Below, one piece after another: positions 39,508 to 49,203 of a stretch of 64,000 bases of DNA (position 1 is the first letter of the stretch; each line of letters begins with the position of its first letter). A model generated the notes under the pieces. The model ran no database searches. It worked only from the letters and a program-made list of their open reading frames with translations, and was not told where the DNA came from. Location: the NCBI RefSeq assembly GCF_002192535.1, contig NZ_NAIA01000001.1:247333-311332 (forward strand), written 5' to 3'. The position numbers were made by a program, and so were the translations under genes. The stretch is from Polynucleobacter hirudinilacicola (GTDB taxonomy: Bacteria; Pseudomonadota; Gammaproteobacteria; Burkholderiales; Burkholderiaceae).

Positions 39508-39903
39508 TTACGCTCGCTTAATCCGAAATACTTCGACACCAACAGAATGACAATCTGGATATACGTCTGGCTTGGCTGTACTAACTCGCGCTGCCAATAC
39601 CTTAGGATGAGCCAGCATTGCTGCTACGATGTCATCACAAAAAGTTTCCTGAAGATGAATATGGCCCTTAGAGGCCCGCGCCTTAATGGTTTCTCGCATA
39701 AAGTCGTAATCAACTACTTCATCTAACTGATCATGCGTTGGAGTATTCATGGCCAATGGAATGTAGAGATCTACGTTCAGAGTCACGCGTTGCTCTGCCT
39801 TTTTCTCAAAATCATGAACGCCGATATTGATATAGATCTCATAGTCGCGTAAAAATAAACGCCGACAATCTGCGAGAGCTGGATGAGAGAGAATTGCGTG
39901 CAT
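39508..39903 (-). CDS. folB: Dihydroneopterin aldolase
   Basis: Cleaves 7,8-dihydroneopterin in folate synthesis. The 131-residue protein shows DYEIYINIGVHDFEKKAEQRV with the conserved glutamate, VVDYDFMRETIK and HIHLQETFCDDIV, matching FolB. It sits 12 bases downstream of an SDR whose cofactor motif suggests pteridine reductase, a pairing that makes sense in the same pathway. Confidence 0.93.
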   Translation of the reverse strand: MHAILSHPALADCRRLFLRDYEIYINIGVHDFEKKAEQRVTLNVDLYIPLAMNTPTHDQLDEVVDYDFMRETIKARASKGHIHLQETFCDDIVAAMLAHPKVLAARVSTAKPDVYPDCHSVGVEVFRIKRA

Positions 39904-39914
39904 GAATAACCTAC

Positions 39915-40721
39915 TTAATTTGTCTTGAACATCACATCACGTGATGAGGGTAATAAATGTTGGCCACCATCAACATATAAAGTGGTGCCAGTAATGGCAT
40001 TCGCTTTCGCCAAAAATACAGCTGCTGTAGCAACATCGCTTGGTGTTGATGACTTTCCTAATGGCGTCATTTGATGCGCCTTTGCAAATCCGTCATTAGT
40101 TTGATCGCCAGAGGGCAAGGAAATTCCAGGCGCTAAGCCAACCACCCTAAGGTGAGGAGCAAAATCTAGCGCCAATACTTCAACGGAGGTTGCTAAAGCT
40201 GCTTTAGATAAGGTGTATGACAAATAGTCTGGATTAAGATTAATTAACTTTTGATCAAGTAATTGAATGACCGATGGTAAGTAATATCCGTCTGCTTGAT
40301 GCGAATTATTTTTCTGATACTCAAACATCAATTGAGACAGCAAAATGGGCGCAGTCAAATTGACCTGCATGTGATTTTGCAAGCTAGCCGCACTCAACGG
40401 TGCATCTGAATTAGCGCGATCGTACTCAAAAATAGATGCGCTATTGACTAGGCAATGCAAATTAGCAAATTGTTTAGTAACTGCGGTAAAGAGTATTTTG
40501 ATGGCATCCTCGTCAGCCAAATCGGCCTGAAAAGCATAGGCCTGAACCCCAATAGCCTGAATTTGTTTGACGGTTTCCTGAGCATCTTGCTCGGATCGCC
40601 CATAATGAACTGCCACATCCCATCCCTGGCGTGCAAACTCCAAAGCAATTTCCCGACCCAGGCGCTTGGCAGCGCCCGTCACTAAAACTGCTTTCTGTTG
40701 GCGGGATGAGGGTGAGTTCAA
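39915..40721 (-). CDS. FolM-like SDR (probable pteridine reductase)
   Basis: A 268-residue short-chain reductase. Its cofactor motif TGAAKRLGR at residues 15-23 is the TGxxxRxG form found in PTR1 and FolM pteridine reductases rather than the usual TGxxxGxG of SDRs. The catalytic Tyr169 and Lys173 are present (SYTLSKAAL). With folB directly downstream, it probably reduces dihydromonapterin or a related pterin, or dihydrofolate. I base the function on the motif and neighbour, so it is inference. It is divergent from the MidA-like gene. Confidence 0.82.
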   Translation of the reverse strand: MNSPSSRQQKAVLVTGAAKRLGREIALEFARQGWDVAVHYGRSEQDAQETVKQIQAIGVQAYAFQADLADEDAIKILFTAVTKQFANLHCLVNSASIFEYDRANSDAPLSAASLQNHMQVNLTAPILLSQLMFEYQKNNSHQADGYYLPSVIQLLDQKLINLNPDYLSYTLSKAALATSVEVLALDFAPHLRVVGLAPGISLPSGDQTNDGFAKAHQMTPLGKSSTPSDVATAAVFLAKANAITGTTLYVDGGQHLLPSSRDVMFKTN

Positions 40722-40746
40722 TTAAATTCTCTTAGACTAGCGAGCT

Positions 40747-41934
40747 ATGGATATTACCTTGACCAGCCTTGAAACGGAGCATAGCGAGCTCCTCAAGGCC
40801 AAAATTGCGTCTCAGATCGCTTCTCAGGGCGGCTGGCTGCCATTTTCTCGGTATATGGAGATGGCCCTATATGAGCCTGAAATGGGCTATTACAGCGCTG
40901 GGGCTCATAAATTAGGCGCTGGCGGGGACTTCACCACAGCCCCTGAGCTAAGCCCCCTCTTTGGAGCGGCAATTTGCTCCACCTTATTGCCGGTTCTTGA
41001 AGGTCTCCAAGAAAAAGGTTTGCCGACTCAAATCCTCGAATTTGGCGCTGGAACAGGCAAGCTTGCCACCTCGATTCTGAGTCGACTTCATGATCTTGGC
41101 ATTAGCTTGGATCGCTACGACATCATCGAGATTTCTCCCGATCTGGCACAGCGTCAGCAAGAACGCATTGATGGCCTTGTTCATAAATTAAATTTATCCA
41201 CTCAATGTTGTTGGCTTAGCGAATTACCTAAAGAATTTAAGGGCGTCATTCTTGCCAACGAAGTCATCGATGCTATTCCATGTGATGCGATCATTTATCA
41301 GAATGAATGTTGGTATTGGTATGGTGTTGGCTTTGAAAATCACAAACTACTTTGGAAAGTTGGTTCACCTGTAGCGCAAGATCTATTGCCTGACAGCCTC
41401 TTAAGTGAGCATTTTTCCGAAGGCTACGTCACTGAGTTACATACACCTGCTAATGCATGGATGCGGCAAGTAGCCAAGGAACTAGACACTGGTCTATTTT
41501 TAACTTTCGACTATGGCTTTCCAGAAAGCGAGTACTACCACTCACAAAGACTAGAAGGCACACTAATGGCACATCATCGCCATCATGCAATTCAGGATCC
41601 CTTTTATCTTCCAGGACTTTGTGATTTGACGACCCATGTAGAGTGGTCACAAATTGCGCGTAGTGCACTTGCAGAAAATGCAGATGATGTATACCTCACT
41701 AATCAAGCCGCCTATTTATTAGATGCTGGCATTGGTGACATTGCATTAGAGATTGCTAATCCAAGTGACCCTGAAATCTTTTTACCAATCTCAAACTCAC
41801 TACAAAAACTAATGTCCGAAGCGGAAATGGGTGAGCTCTTCAAGGCGTTCGCCTTCTCAAAAAATTTAGGCGCCTTGTTGCCCGAACATTCTCTAGAAGA
41901 TCTACCTGGACTTCGGGGTAGAAATAGACTCTAA
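40747..41934 (+). CDS. MidA/NDUFAF7-like SAM-dependent methyltransferase
   Basis: A 395-residue class I methyltransferase of the MidA/COG1565 family: N-terminal PFSRYMEMALYEPEMGYYSAG, TTAPELSPLFG and the SAM motif QILEFGAGTGKLA, followed by ANEVIDAIPCDAI and FDYGFPESEYYH. The mitochondrial relative NDUFAF7 methylates an arginine in complex I. The bacterial role is not settled. It converges on cca with a four-base gap. Confidence 0.9.
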   Translation: MDITLTSLETEHSELLKAKIASQIASQGGWLPFSRYMEMALYEPEMGYYSAGAHKLGAGGDFTTAPELSPLFGAAICSTLLPVLEGLQEKGLPTQILEFGAGTGKLATSILSRLHDLGISLDRYDIIEISPDLAQRQQERIDGLVHKLNLSTQCCWLSELPKEFKGVILANEVIDAIPCDAIIYQNECWYWYGVGFENHKLLWKVGSPVAQDLLPDSLLSEHFSEGYVTELHTPANAWMRQVAKELDTGLFLTFDYGFPESEYYHSQRLEGTLMAHHRHHAIQDPFYLPGLCDLTTHVEWSQIARSALAENADDVYLTNQAAYLLDAGIGDIALEIANPSDPEIFLPISNSLQKLMSEAEMGELFKAFAFSKNLGALLPEHSLEDLPGLRGRNRL

Positions 41935-41937
41935 AGT

Positions 41938-43068
41938 CTAAGACTGAAGTGCAGTAGTAATTGCAGCGAGTCTTGCAGATTCAAATGCACCACCAATGCG
42001 CTCACCATTCGATCGATCTTGCGCCTCAACACCAGCAATAATCTCTGCTGTATTTAATGCTAGGGCCTTACGCATCGCATTTGTCAACACAGAAACATTA
42101 AATCCAATTTTGTCGGCAAGGCTCAGCAATAACTGGGCGCGATCTGGTTTGCGCCAAACATCAGCGCGATTAAACCAAGCTAAGACATCAACAGATTGAA
42201 AAGGGGTGTAAGCATACTTCTGAACCAATACCCTCAGCTCACTAAAAATTTCACTGAAATCACGCAACTCAATGGGCATACGTACACATTCAGCCCATGA
42301 GCGAATTTCAGTCGCAGGAAGATCCATCAAAGTAATAGCGCAACGCTCTTCTAAGCCATTGCTACTTACCTCGTAATGCGTAATCAAGGCCTCACGAAAG
42401 GGTTCTTCTGCAAGCTTTGAGTTGAGCAATGCGGGCAATAGGCTTTTGCTAGCGCCTGTATTTAATAGGACCTGAAACATATGCATGGGCTTGGAAGAAA
42501 TCAAGCCTCTAGCCAGCTCCTGCCAAATACGCTCTGCTGAAAGTGTGCTTAACTCACCAGATTGAACAATCGCTTTTAACGCTGCCATCGTCTCATTGGC
42601 AATACTAAATTCAGGGAGGCGTGCAGCAAAACGTGCAATGCGCAGTAAACGCAGTGGATCTTCGGCAAATGCATCAGATACGTGACGGAATACTTTGCTA
42701 GCCAAATCTTCTTGACCGTTATATGGGTCAATGATGGGGCCAAATTGCCTTCCATTAGCATCAATTTCTTGTGCCATTGCATTGATGGTTAAATCACGGC
42801 GCTCTAGGTCTTGCTCCAGGCTCACTGAAGGGTCTGCATAAAAATGAAAGCCTTTATAACCTTGGCCTATTTTTCGTTCAGTACGAGCTAAGGCATATTC
42901 AGCTTGAGTTTCTGGATGCAGAAAGACTGGAAAATCCTTACCCACAGGGCGAAAGCCTTTAGCAATCATTTGATCAACGCTAGAGCCAACAACTACATAG
43001 TCGATGTCATGCACAGGCAAACCCATTAGGGTGTCCCGTATTGCACCACCAACCGCGTAGATTTTCAT
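41938..43068 (-). CDS. cca: CCA tRNA nucleotidyltransferase
   Basis: Adds and repairs the 3'-CCA of tRNAs. Starts [27 protein letters not shown], the class II nucleotidyltransferase GGAxRD plus DxD motif (residues 7-24), with [10 protein letters not shown] further on and [16 protein letters not shown]. At 376 residues it lacks the HD phosphohydrolase domain of the E. coli enzyme (412), as is common in related species. The one-base overlap with the NDUFA9-like gene upstream suggests cotranscription. Confidence 0.94.
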   Translation of the reverse strand: MKIYAVGGAIRDTLMGLPVHDIDYVVVGSSVDQMIAKGFRPVGKDFPVFLHPETQAEYALARTERKIGQGYKGFHFYADPSVSLEQDLERRDLTINAMAQEIDANGRQFGPIIDPYNGQEDLASKVFRHVSDAFAEDPLRLLRIARFAARLPEFSIANETMAALKAIVQSGELSTLSAERIWQELARGLISSKPMHMFQVLLNTGASKSLLPALLNSKLAEEPFREALITHYEVSSNGLEERCAITLMDLPATEIRSWAECVRMPIELRDFSEIFSELRVLVQKYAYTPFQSVDVLAWFNRADVWRKPDRAQLLLSLADKIGFNVSVLTNAMRKALALNTAEIIAGVEAQDRSNGERIGGAFESARLAAITTALQS

Positions 43069-43976
43069 TACCGCATACCCTCTAGAGTGCGTCGACTAAC
43101 ACCAAACACTTCGCTTAATGCATTCTGGCCATTTACAGGCAATATATTAGGCAATTGCATCGAGGCAATATTGTCACGCGACATCAAGGTAGGCCCTGGC
43201 AACAATTCAAATGCAAGGGCTTGGAGATGCCCTACAAAAGCAGGCACTGGAATAATGGCGCAAGAGGTTTTGGCTTTGCGTGCTGCAAACTCCACAATTT
43301 CTCTCATGGTGTAGACCGTAGGCCCAACTAAATCATATGATTGATGAATAGTCTGGGGCATTGTTAGCGCCATAACAAAAGCTGTTGCAACGTCATCTAC
43401 ACTTACTGGCTGAAATTTAGCCTGATGATTTGCCAAAGGCATTGCTGGAAACAATTTAGTAAGCTTTGCAAATAAATTAATAAATTGATCTTGAGCGCCA
43501 AAGATGACTGATGGCCTAAAAATAGTCCAATCTAAATTGCTCGCCTTGACTGCGACTTCACCATCACCTTTACTACGCTGATACATAGATGGTCCATTCG
43601 TATCCGCACCCAAAGCACTCATATGTAGATAACGCTTAAGACCATGCATTTGCATCGCAGTGATAATATTTTTTGGCAAGTCTACGTGGGCTGCCTTAAA
43701 CACCTTTCCATAAGGCTGCGCTGGCTTATCGTGCAAGACGCCAACCAAATTAATCACGGCCCCATTGGTTTCAATACGCGCACATAGAGATTGCAGCTCA
43801 TCAAAATCATGTACATCAGCATCTTCCAAATGCACCTTAGGTAGCATGCATAATTCACGGCCAGCAGCAAGATGGCTTGTAGGCAAAAGAACGGAATAAC
43901 CCTGCATTTGTAATTGTGCAGCTATTACTCGCCCAACAAATCCATTACCGCCAATTAAAAGTATGTCGTATTTCAT
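43068..43976 (-). CDS. Complex I NDUFA9-like NAD(P)-binding protein
   Basis: A 302-residue atypical [21 protein letters not shown] at the N-terminus is the dinucleotide-binding motif, and [44 protein letters not shown] and [20 protein letters not shown] match the NDUFA9-like group. In eukaryotes the relative is an accessory subunit of complex I; bacterial members may act on quinone or sugar nucleotides. It lies 25 bases downstream of the lytic transglycosylase gene and overlaps cca by one base. Confidence 0.9.
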   Translation of the reverse strand: MKYDILLIGGNGFVGRVIAAQLQMQGYSVLLPTSHLAAGRELCMLPKVHLEDADVHDFDELQSLCARIETNGAVINLVGVLHDKPAQPYGKVFKAAHVDLPKNIITAMQMHGLKRYLHMSALGADTNGPSMYQRSKGDGEVAVKASNLDWTIFRPSVIFGAQDQFINLFAKLTKLFPAMPLANHQAKFQPVSVDDVATAFVMALTMPQTIHQSYDLVGPTVYTMREIVEFAARKAKTSCAIIPVPAFVGHLQALAFELLPGPTLMSRDNIASMQLPNILPVNGQNALSEVFGVSRRTLEGMR

Positions 43977-44001
43977 GAGCTCTCTTATTAATGAATGCTA
44001 A

Positions 44002-45969
44002 TTAAGGTAATTCAGATTGAGTTACTGCTTTAGGGGAAATTACCCCTAAGCGTTGCTTCAAAGATGGTGTTTGCCCATTCATCACAGAGGAATAGTAATT
44101 GGCATTTGAGAGGACATTCTTCACGTAAGTCCGCGTTTCATTAAAAGGAATAGTCTCAGCAAAGATCGCGCCCTCTGTTGGGCTAGTTAACTTCTCACGC
44201 CATGCTTTTGAGCGTGAGGGGCCTGCGTTATAGGCAGCAGATGCCAGCACCCAAGATCCATCTAGATCAACTAAAACCATATTCAGATAATTACTTCCTA
44301 AAGTTAAATTGGTATTGGTGTCGCTTAGCTTGTCATTGGTGTAGTTAATCATGCCAATCTTTTTAGCAACATACTTTGCTGTGTTTGGCATGACTTGCAT
44401 CAAACCTGAAGCACCAACTGATGAAGATGCATTCATGATGAAGCGTGACTCCTGACGAATGAGCCCATAGGCCCAGGCCAGATTCAAATCAATCTGTCTG
44501 GCAATAGGTGAAAGCTCATCCCTGAAAGGAGTTGGATAGCGCAAACTAAAGTCATGTTCTTGTTTTGTGCGATCTGCAGTATTGACAACGCGGTCATACA
44601 AATGAATACGTTTGGCGTATTCAGCGGCGGCGAGCAACTGCTTATCTGTCATATTGCGCAGCTCCCAATTCCACTCGCGATTACCTTCAAAGCGCAGATT
44701 CATGGCATACAAACGCTCGCCCCTGATAAAGCCCTTGCGACTAGCCATCGCACCAATCTCTTGGTCAGTCACTTTAGTTCGAGCTGGCGCATGATTCGAC
44801 CTACCCAACTCTTCACGTGCTAGCTGACCATAAAAGTTGTATTGCTCTGCAATCAACTCAAAACTCTCTTTGGCCCTTGCATCTTGACCCTCAGCTTTTA
44901 AAGCACGGCCGTACCAATAAGTCCAAGCAGGGTCTTTACTCCGAACTACAGGGTTCATGCCCTCGATAGCATTTTTTACTAAAGGCCAATCTTTGGCGCG
45001 CAAGCCTGCGCGAACCTTCCACTCTTGTGACTCTACTGAGAGTAATTCGTTATAGCCAAGGTCTTGTTGCAAGCGATAAGCATCATCAGCATTGGGATCT
45101 AATTTCTTCGCCAGAAATTGACCAATGACAGCCCAAGCAACAGCCTGATTCTCTTTGCTGTAGCGTGTGGAAGTTTGCAAAAAATCACGGTAGGTCCTAG
45201 CTGGATCGGCCTTGGCAGCCTTGACGATTTCCGCAATAGGATCTTCACCGCCCAAACGACGTGCCATGGTGTCAAAACCTCTTTCGCTTGCTGCGCGGCC
45301 AATTGCCTTTGCCTCGCTAGGCGTCATACCACCGGCGGCAACTAAGGAAGGAATCAGCTCTTGGCAAGCTTGTCCAAAATAGCTTGGATCCAACAAGATT
45401 GAGCGGGAGTCGATTGCTAATTTAGTTGGATTCTCGCCTTGCGATAATTTTGATAACAAGGAATAGCACTTCACCTGAGCGTCATCATCCAAAACAAACT
45501 TGGCATACTCCAAATCAAAACGAGCCCAGTCTTTTCGCTTACCCAAGACTAATAACCAATCATTACGCATGCGATCAGCCAAAGCAGTGCCTTGATACTG
45601 ATTTAAAAATGCAACCACCTCGGCATCAGCACTGTAATCACCTCGGGGCCCACCACCACTATCAAATAATTGGGGCTTAATTCGGAAATACGCTACATAG
45701 TCGTCAAATGGATACGCTGCCAAGCTGGATGAAAGCTGTTGTGTGCGAAAGACATCATTTTTCCTGGCAGCTTCTCGAAGATCAATAAACATTCGATCGG
45801 TATCAGTAATCTCAGCTGGGGCGGCCTTGCTCTCATACGACTTTGGCAAGCTTGGTTTTTTAGTCTTTTCTGCAAAAGCGCTGGGCATAGCCAAGGCAAA
45901 TCCTAGGATCAATATCTTGGTCCAGTGGAGTTGATTCACTTTGATTATTTGAGACTTCTTTTTCACCAT
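44002..45969 (-). CDS. Soluble lytic murein transglycosylase
   Basis: A 655-residue exported peptidoglycan-cleaving enzyme of the Slt70 kind. Signal sequence near residues 16-34, a long all-helical solenoid, then the catalytic lysozyme-like domain with GLIRQESRF (catalytic Glu near residue 505) and GASGLMQVMPNTAKYVAKK, ending in FNETRTYVKNVLSNANYY. It makes 1,6-anhydromuropeptides, and an AmpG permease for their recycling is also in the window. It is divergent from the cyclo-ligase gene. Confidence 0.94.
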   Translation of the reverse strand: MVKKKSQIIKVNQLHWTKILILGFALAMPSAFAEKTKKPSLPKSYESKAAPAEITDTDRMFIDLREAARKNDVFRTQQLSSSLAAYPFDDYVAYFRIKPQLFDSGGGPRGDYSADAEVVAFLNQYQGTALADRMRNDWLLVLGKRKDWARFDLEYAKFVLDDDAQVKCYSLLSKLSQGENPTKLAIDSRSILLDPSYFGQACQELIPSLVAAGGMTPSEAKAIGRAASERGFDTMARRLGGEDPIAEIVKAAKADPARTYRDFLQTSTRYSKENQAVAWAVIGQFLAKKLDPNADDAYRLQQDLGYNELLSVESQEWKVRAGLRAKDWPLVKNAIEGMNPVVRSKDPAWTYWYGRALKAEGQDARAKESFELIAEQYNFYGQLAREELGRSNHAPARTKVTDQEIGAMASRKGFIRGERLYAMNLRFEGNREWNWELRNMTDKQLLAAAEYAKRIHLYDRVVNTADRTKQEHDFSLRYPTPFRDELSPIARQIDLNLAWAYGLIRQESRFIMNASSSVGASGLMQVMPNTAKYVAKKIGMINYTNDKLSDTNTNLTLGSNYLNMVLVDLDGSWVLASAAYNAGPSRSKAWREKLTSPTEGAIFAETIPFNETRTYVKNVLSNANYYSSVMNGQTPSLKQRLGVISPKAVTQSELP

Positions 45970-46043
45970 CTAACCTTATACAGATTCGCCAGTATTCGCT
46001 TGGCATGAAGTTGTTTACTATATCTTCTAATTTTCGCCTGATA

Positions 46044-46670
46044 ATGGACGATATGCACGGTAATTCACCAAAAACTCTTCGTCAAGATTTGTTAAAGCAA
46101 CGCAAAGAATTTGCTGCTGGGCAAAATTATGGCCAGACTAAAGATCTCCTCATTGCCTGTCTCAATCAGTTTTTAGCTGAGGATGGCAATTCACAGCAGG
46201 TTATAGCGCTTTATTGGCCAATTCAAGATGAAATTGATTTACGCCCTGTATTAATTACTTGGGCGCATCAAAAGGCCGGGCGCCGCCTTGCACTCCCATT
46301 TGCTCGTGCTGATAAACACCTCGACTTTTATGAATGGCAAGAAGGTGATAAGTTAATTCCCAGCCAATATGGCGTTCCCGAACCAAACCCAAACAACCCC
46401 TCAAGACCAGCAGTCAATCCCAATTACATCCTGATTCCCTGCGTAGGATGGTCAAGCTCTATTAACAATGGCAAAACTCAATATTGGCGGCTAGGATACG
46501 GAGGCGGTTACTTTGATCGAACTCTCGCCGAACTCAGAAAGCACAATCCCAAGCTTGTTTGCATTGGGATTGGTTTTGATTGGCAAAAACTCAATGATGC
46601 TCAGTGGGCGGCTCAAACTCATGATGAGCCTTTAGATATGCTGCTGACAGAGTCTGGCTTATTTCGTTAA
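46044..46670 (+). CDS. 5-formyltetrahydrofolate cyclo-ligase
   Basis: Converts 5-formyl-THF to methenyl-THF, recovering folate. Seen: LRQDLLKQRKEF near the start, IALYWPIQDEIDLRPVL, and the ATP motif WRLGYGGGYFDRTLAEL followed by the FDWQ. The start is uncertain: ATG at 46005, 46044 and 46053 are all in frame, and none has a strong ribosome site; 46044 leaves the family N-terminus intact. Its 3' end overlaps convergent metF by 12 bases, so two folate genes face each other. Confidence 0.9.
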   Translation: MDDMHGNSPKTLRQDLLKQRKEFAAGQNYGQTKDLLIACLNQFLAEDGNSQQVIALYWPIQDEIDLRPVLITWAHQKAGRRLALPFARADKHLDFYEWQEGDKLIPSQYGVPEPNPNNPSRPAVNPNYILIPCVGWSSSINNGKTQYWRLGYGGGYFDRTLAELRKHNPKLVCIGIGFDWQKLNDAQWAAQTHDEPLDMLLTESGLFR

Positions 46671-47489
46671 GTCTAAGTTGTCAGCGATTGCTAAAACAGC
46701 ATCTGCTTGATTCAAAGAATAGAAATGCAATCCTGGGGCACCTGCAGTTAGCAACTGATCACACAAATCAGTCACCACTTCTTCACCAAATGCACGGATA
46801 GAGGCAATATCGTCACCGTAGGATTGAAGGCGCAAACGAATCCAGCGAGGAATCTCAGCGCCACAAGCATCTGAAAAACGTAATAACTGGGTGCTATTGG
46901 TTATCGGCATGATGCCTGCAATGACGGGTTGGGTAAGGCCTAGGTCGTAAGCCTCATCGACAAAACGGAAGTAAGCATCACTGTTATAGAAATACTGAGT
47001 CACAGCTGAATTAGCGCCAGCCTTCATTTTTTGCACAAAGAAATCTACATCGCTCGCAGGAGACTTTGCCTGTGGATGTGTCTCTGGATAGGCAGCTACA
47101 TCAATATGAAACCAATCGCCAGTTTCTGTCCGAATAAATTCTACCAACTCATTGGCATGATGAAACTCGCCATACTGACCCATGCCAGACGGCAAGTCGC
47201 CTCGCAAAGCCACAATGCGCTTCACGCCTAATGCTTGATATTGTTTCAACATTTCGCGCACGCTTTCACGTGAGCTACCAACACAAGATAAATGGGGAGC
47301 AACTACTGCACCAGCAGCATGTATATCGCTAACCACCTTTAATGTGCCAGACTGAGTAGATCCACCGGCACCAAAGGTCACGGAATAAAACGCAGGCTTA
47401 AGCGTTTCACTAAAACGCTCGCGCACAAGATGAAGCTTCTTCTCACCTTCAGGTGTTTTTGGAGGAAAGAATTCGACGCTTAATTCCAT
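46659..47489 (-). CDS. metF: Methylenetetrahydrofolate reductase
   Basis: Makes 5-methyl-THF, the methyl donor for MetH. The 276-residue flavoprotein shows MELSVEFFPPKTPEGEKKL with the catalytic glutamate near residue 6, CVGSSRESVREML and VALRGDLPSG, and the FAD-binding GANSAVTQYFYN. It begins 34 bases after ahcY, and no terminator was seen between them, so both genes probably respond to the SAH riboswitch upstream of ahcY. Confidence 0.96.
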   Translation of the reverse strand: MELSVEFFPPKTPEGEKKLHLVRERFSETLKPAFYSVTFGAGGSTQSGTLKVVSDIHAAGAVVAPHLSCVGSSRESVREMLKQYQALGVKRIVALRGDLPSGMGQYGEFHHANELVEFIRTETGDWFHIDVAAYPETHPQAKSPASDVDFFVQKMKAGANSAVTQYFYNSDAYFRFVDEAYDLGLTQPVIAGIMPITNSTQLLRFSDACGAEIPRWIRLRLQSYGDDIASIRAFGEEVVTDLCDQLLTAGAPGLHFYSLNQADAVLAIADNLDLTK

Positions 47490-47523
47490 GATTTTGGGCC
47501 TAGGTATCTATTAAACAAATGGA

Positions 47524-48969
47524 TTAGTAACGATAGTGGTCAGCCTTGTATGGGCCTTCCTTCGTTACGTTAATGTAGGCAGCCTGCTGATCAGATAACA
47601 CTGTGAGCTCAGCGTTTAAGGTCTTGAGCTGTAAACGTGCAACTTTCTCATCCAAATGCTTAGGCAATGTGTATACGCCAACTGGATATTTATTGGTACC
47701 AACTGCATTCCATAATTCGATCTGAGCAATCACTTGGTTTGCAAATGAAGAGCTCATCACATAAGAAGGATGGCCTGTGCCACAACCAAGATTTACTAAA
47801 CGCCCCTTGGCCAAAATAATGATGCGCTTTTCAGGTTTACCATTGCTTGCCGGGAAAATCACATGATCAACCTGAGGCTTAATCTCTTCCCACTTGTATT
47901 TTTCAATACCAGCAACATCAATCTCGTTATCAAAGTGGCCAATGTTACAAACGATGGCTTGATTTTTCATCTTAGCCATATGGTCATGCGTAATCACATG
48001 GTAGTTGCCAGTAGCGGAAACAAAAATATCTGCTTTATCAGCAGCGTAATCCATCGTTACAACGCGATAACCTTCCATCGCAGCTTGGAGTGCGCAAATT
48101 GGATCAACTTCAGTCACCCAAACTTGGGCAGAAAGAGCGCGCAAGGCTTGGGCTGAGCCTTTACCCACGTCACCGTATCCACAAACTACCGCCACCTTAC
48201 CTGCCACCATCACGTCAGTAGCGCGCTTAATTGCATCAACCAAAGACTCACGGCAACCATAGAGATTATCGAACTTGCTCTTGGTTACAGAGTCGTTCAC
48301 GTTAATTGCTGGGAACTTCAGCTCACCTTTAGCAAACATTTGATACAAACGGTGCACACCAGTAGTGGTTTCTTCTGTAACGCCTTTTACTTTTTCCAAA
48401 CGTGTTGAATACCACGTTGGATCTTGCGCTAATTTTTTCTTAATAGCAGCAAATAAAATCGTTTCTTCTTCGCTAGTTGGGTGATTCAAGCAAGCCTGAT
48501 CTTTTTCAGCGCGGGCGCCGAGGTGCAATAACAAAGTTGCATCGCCACCATCATCCAAAATCATATTGGTGAAGCCGCCATCAGCCCACTCAAAAATACG
48601 ATGGGTAAAATCCCAATATTGCTCAAGAGTCTCGCCCTTGATAGCAAATACAGGTGTACCGTTAGCGGCGATTGCTGCTGCAGCATGGTCTTGGGTTGAG
48701 AAAATATTGCAAGAAGCCCACTGAACTTCGGCACCAAGTGCCTCAAGAGTCTCAATCAATACAGCAGTTTGAATGGTCATGTGCAATGAACCAGTGATAC
48801 GTGCACCACGCAATGGTTGTTGTGCAGCAAATTCATCACGAATGGCGATCAAGCCAGGCATCTCAGTTTCAGCAATCGCAATTTCTTTACGGCCAAAATC
48901 GGCTAAAGAAATATCAGCAATAGCGCAACGAGTTGCAACAAAGTTGTTTAAATCAGAAACGGTATTCAT
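47524..48969 (-). CDS. ahcY: Adenosylhomocysteinase
   Basis: NAD-dependent hydrolysis of S-adenosylhomocysteine to adenosine and homocysteine. The 481-residue protein contains [21 protein letters not shown] over residues about 56-76, [12 protein letters not shown], and the NAD motif [19 protein letters not shown]. It ends in PYKADHYRY, the conserved C-terminus. The ATG at 48969 is preferred over upstream frames because TGGAG sits about six bases before it, and because upstream sequence is an SAH riboswitch. That same TGGAG lies in a hairpin at 48975-49003 that could hide it. Confidence 0.97.
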   Translation of the reverse strand: MNTVSDLNNFVATRCAIADISLADFGRKEIAIAETEMPGLIAIRDEFAAQQPLRGARITGSLHMTIQTAVLIETLEALGAEVQWASCNIFSTQDHAAAAIAANGTPVFAIKGETLEQYWDFTHRIFEWADGGFTNMILDDGGDATLLLHLGARAEKDQACLNHPTSEEETILFAAIKKKLAQDPTWYSTRLEKVKGVTEETTTGVHRLYQMFAKGELKFPAINVNDSVTKSKFDNLYGCRESLVDAIKRATDVMVAGKVAVVCGYGDVGKGSAQALRALSAQVWVTEVDPICALQAAMEGYRVVTMDYAADKADIFVSATGNYHVITHDHMAKMKNQAIVCNIGHFDNEIDVAGIEKYKWEEIKPQVDHVIFPASNGKPEKRIIILAKGRLVNLGCGTGHPSYVMSSSFANQVIAQIELWNAVGTNKYPVGVYTLPKHLDEKVARLQLKTLNAELTVLSDQQAAYINVTKEGPYKADHYRY

Positions 48970-48974
48970 TAATG

Positions 48975-49003
48975 CTCCAGCTAAATACGATCCAATGCTG
49001 GAG
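48975..49003 (-). promoter_or_regulatory. Hairpin hiding the ahcY ribosome binding site
   Basis: CTCCAGC and GCTGGAG (plus-strand arms 48975-48981 and 48997-49003) pair perfectly over 7 bp. The arm nearest the gene contains the TGGAG ribosome site of ahcY. This is the expected expression platform of the SAH riboswitch: closed without SAH, open with it. A competing pairing for the outer arm exists with 49075-49080. Confidence 0.72.
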
Positions 49004-49029
49004 TGAAAACTCGCTAGCCGTTGAATCAT

Positions 49030-49135
49030 GGGTTAGCGAGCGCGGTTGCAATTAGCAAACTCTGATTAAGAGCCCACTCCCTTCAAGCCTGGGGAAATAC
49101 TGGGTCTCAGCATTCCTTGCAACGCTCCTTGAAGG
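49030..49135 (-). ncRNA. SAH riboswitch upstream of ahcY-metF
   Basis: Read on the minus strand, the sequence shows the conserved parts of the S-adenosylhomocysteine riboswitch in order: CAAGGAGCGTTGCAAGG at the 5' side, CCCCAGGCTTG in the middle, and GCAACCGCGCTCGCTAACCC at the 3' side. GAGCG and CGCTC form P1. The riboswitch normally turns ahcY on when SAH accumulates. The gene order here (ahcY then metF) means both SAH clearance and methyl-folate supply would rise together. Recognised by eye; a covariance-model hit would settle the exact borders. Confidence 0.88.
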
Positions 49136-49137
49136 TA

Positions 49138-49163
49138 TGACGTAATTGTAAACAATTACGTCA
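49138..49163. promoter_or_regulatory. 26-bp perfect palindrome over the ahcY promoter
   Basis: TGACGTAATTGT (49138-49149), AA, then ACAATTACGTCA (49152-49163) form perfect 12-base arms. On the minus strand the palindrome contains TACAAT (49150-49145), a good -10 element that would start transcription near 49138, right at the edge of the aptamer. No T tract follows, so it is not a terminator. It is most simply an operator for a dimeric regulator of ahcY; the protein is unknown. Confidence 0.68.
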
Positions 49164-49203
49164 TATTTCGCCTCAATACATCTACAAACTGCTTTTTTAC
49201 TAC

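Noticed and set aside
41926..41939. AGACT/AGTCT hairpin between the MidA-like gene and cca
   Set aside because: Only five base pairs and no T tract, so it is too weak to call.
41938..43068. cca considered truncated because it lacks an HD domain
   Set aside because: The 376-residue form ends naturally, and HD-less CCA enzymes are common.
49138..49163. Palindrome considered as the metK terminator
   Set aside because: No T-rich tail follows on the minus strand, and it coincides with the ahcY -10, so an operator is more likely.
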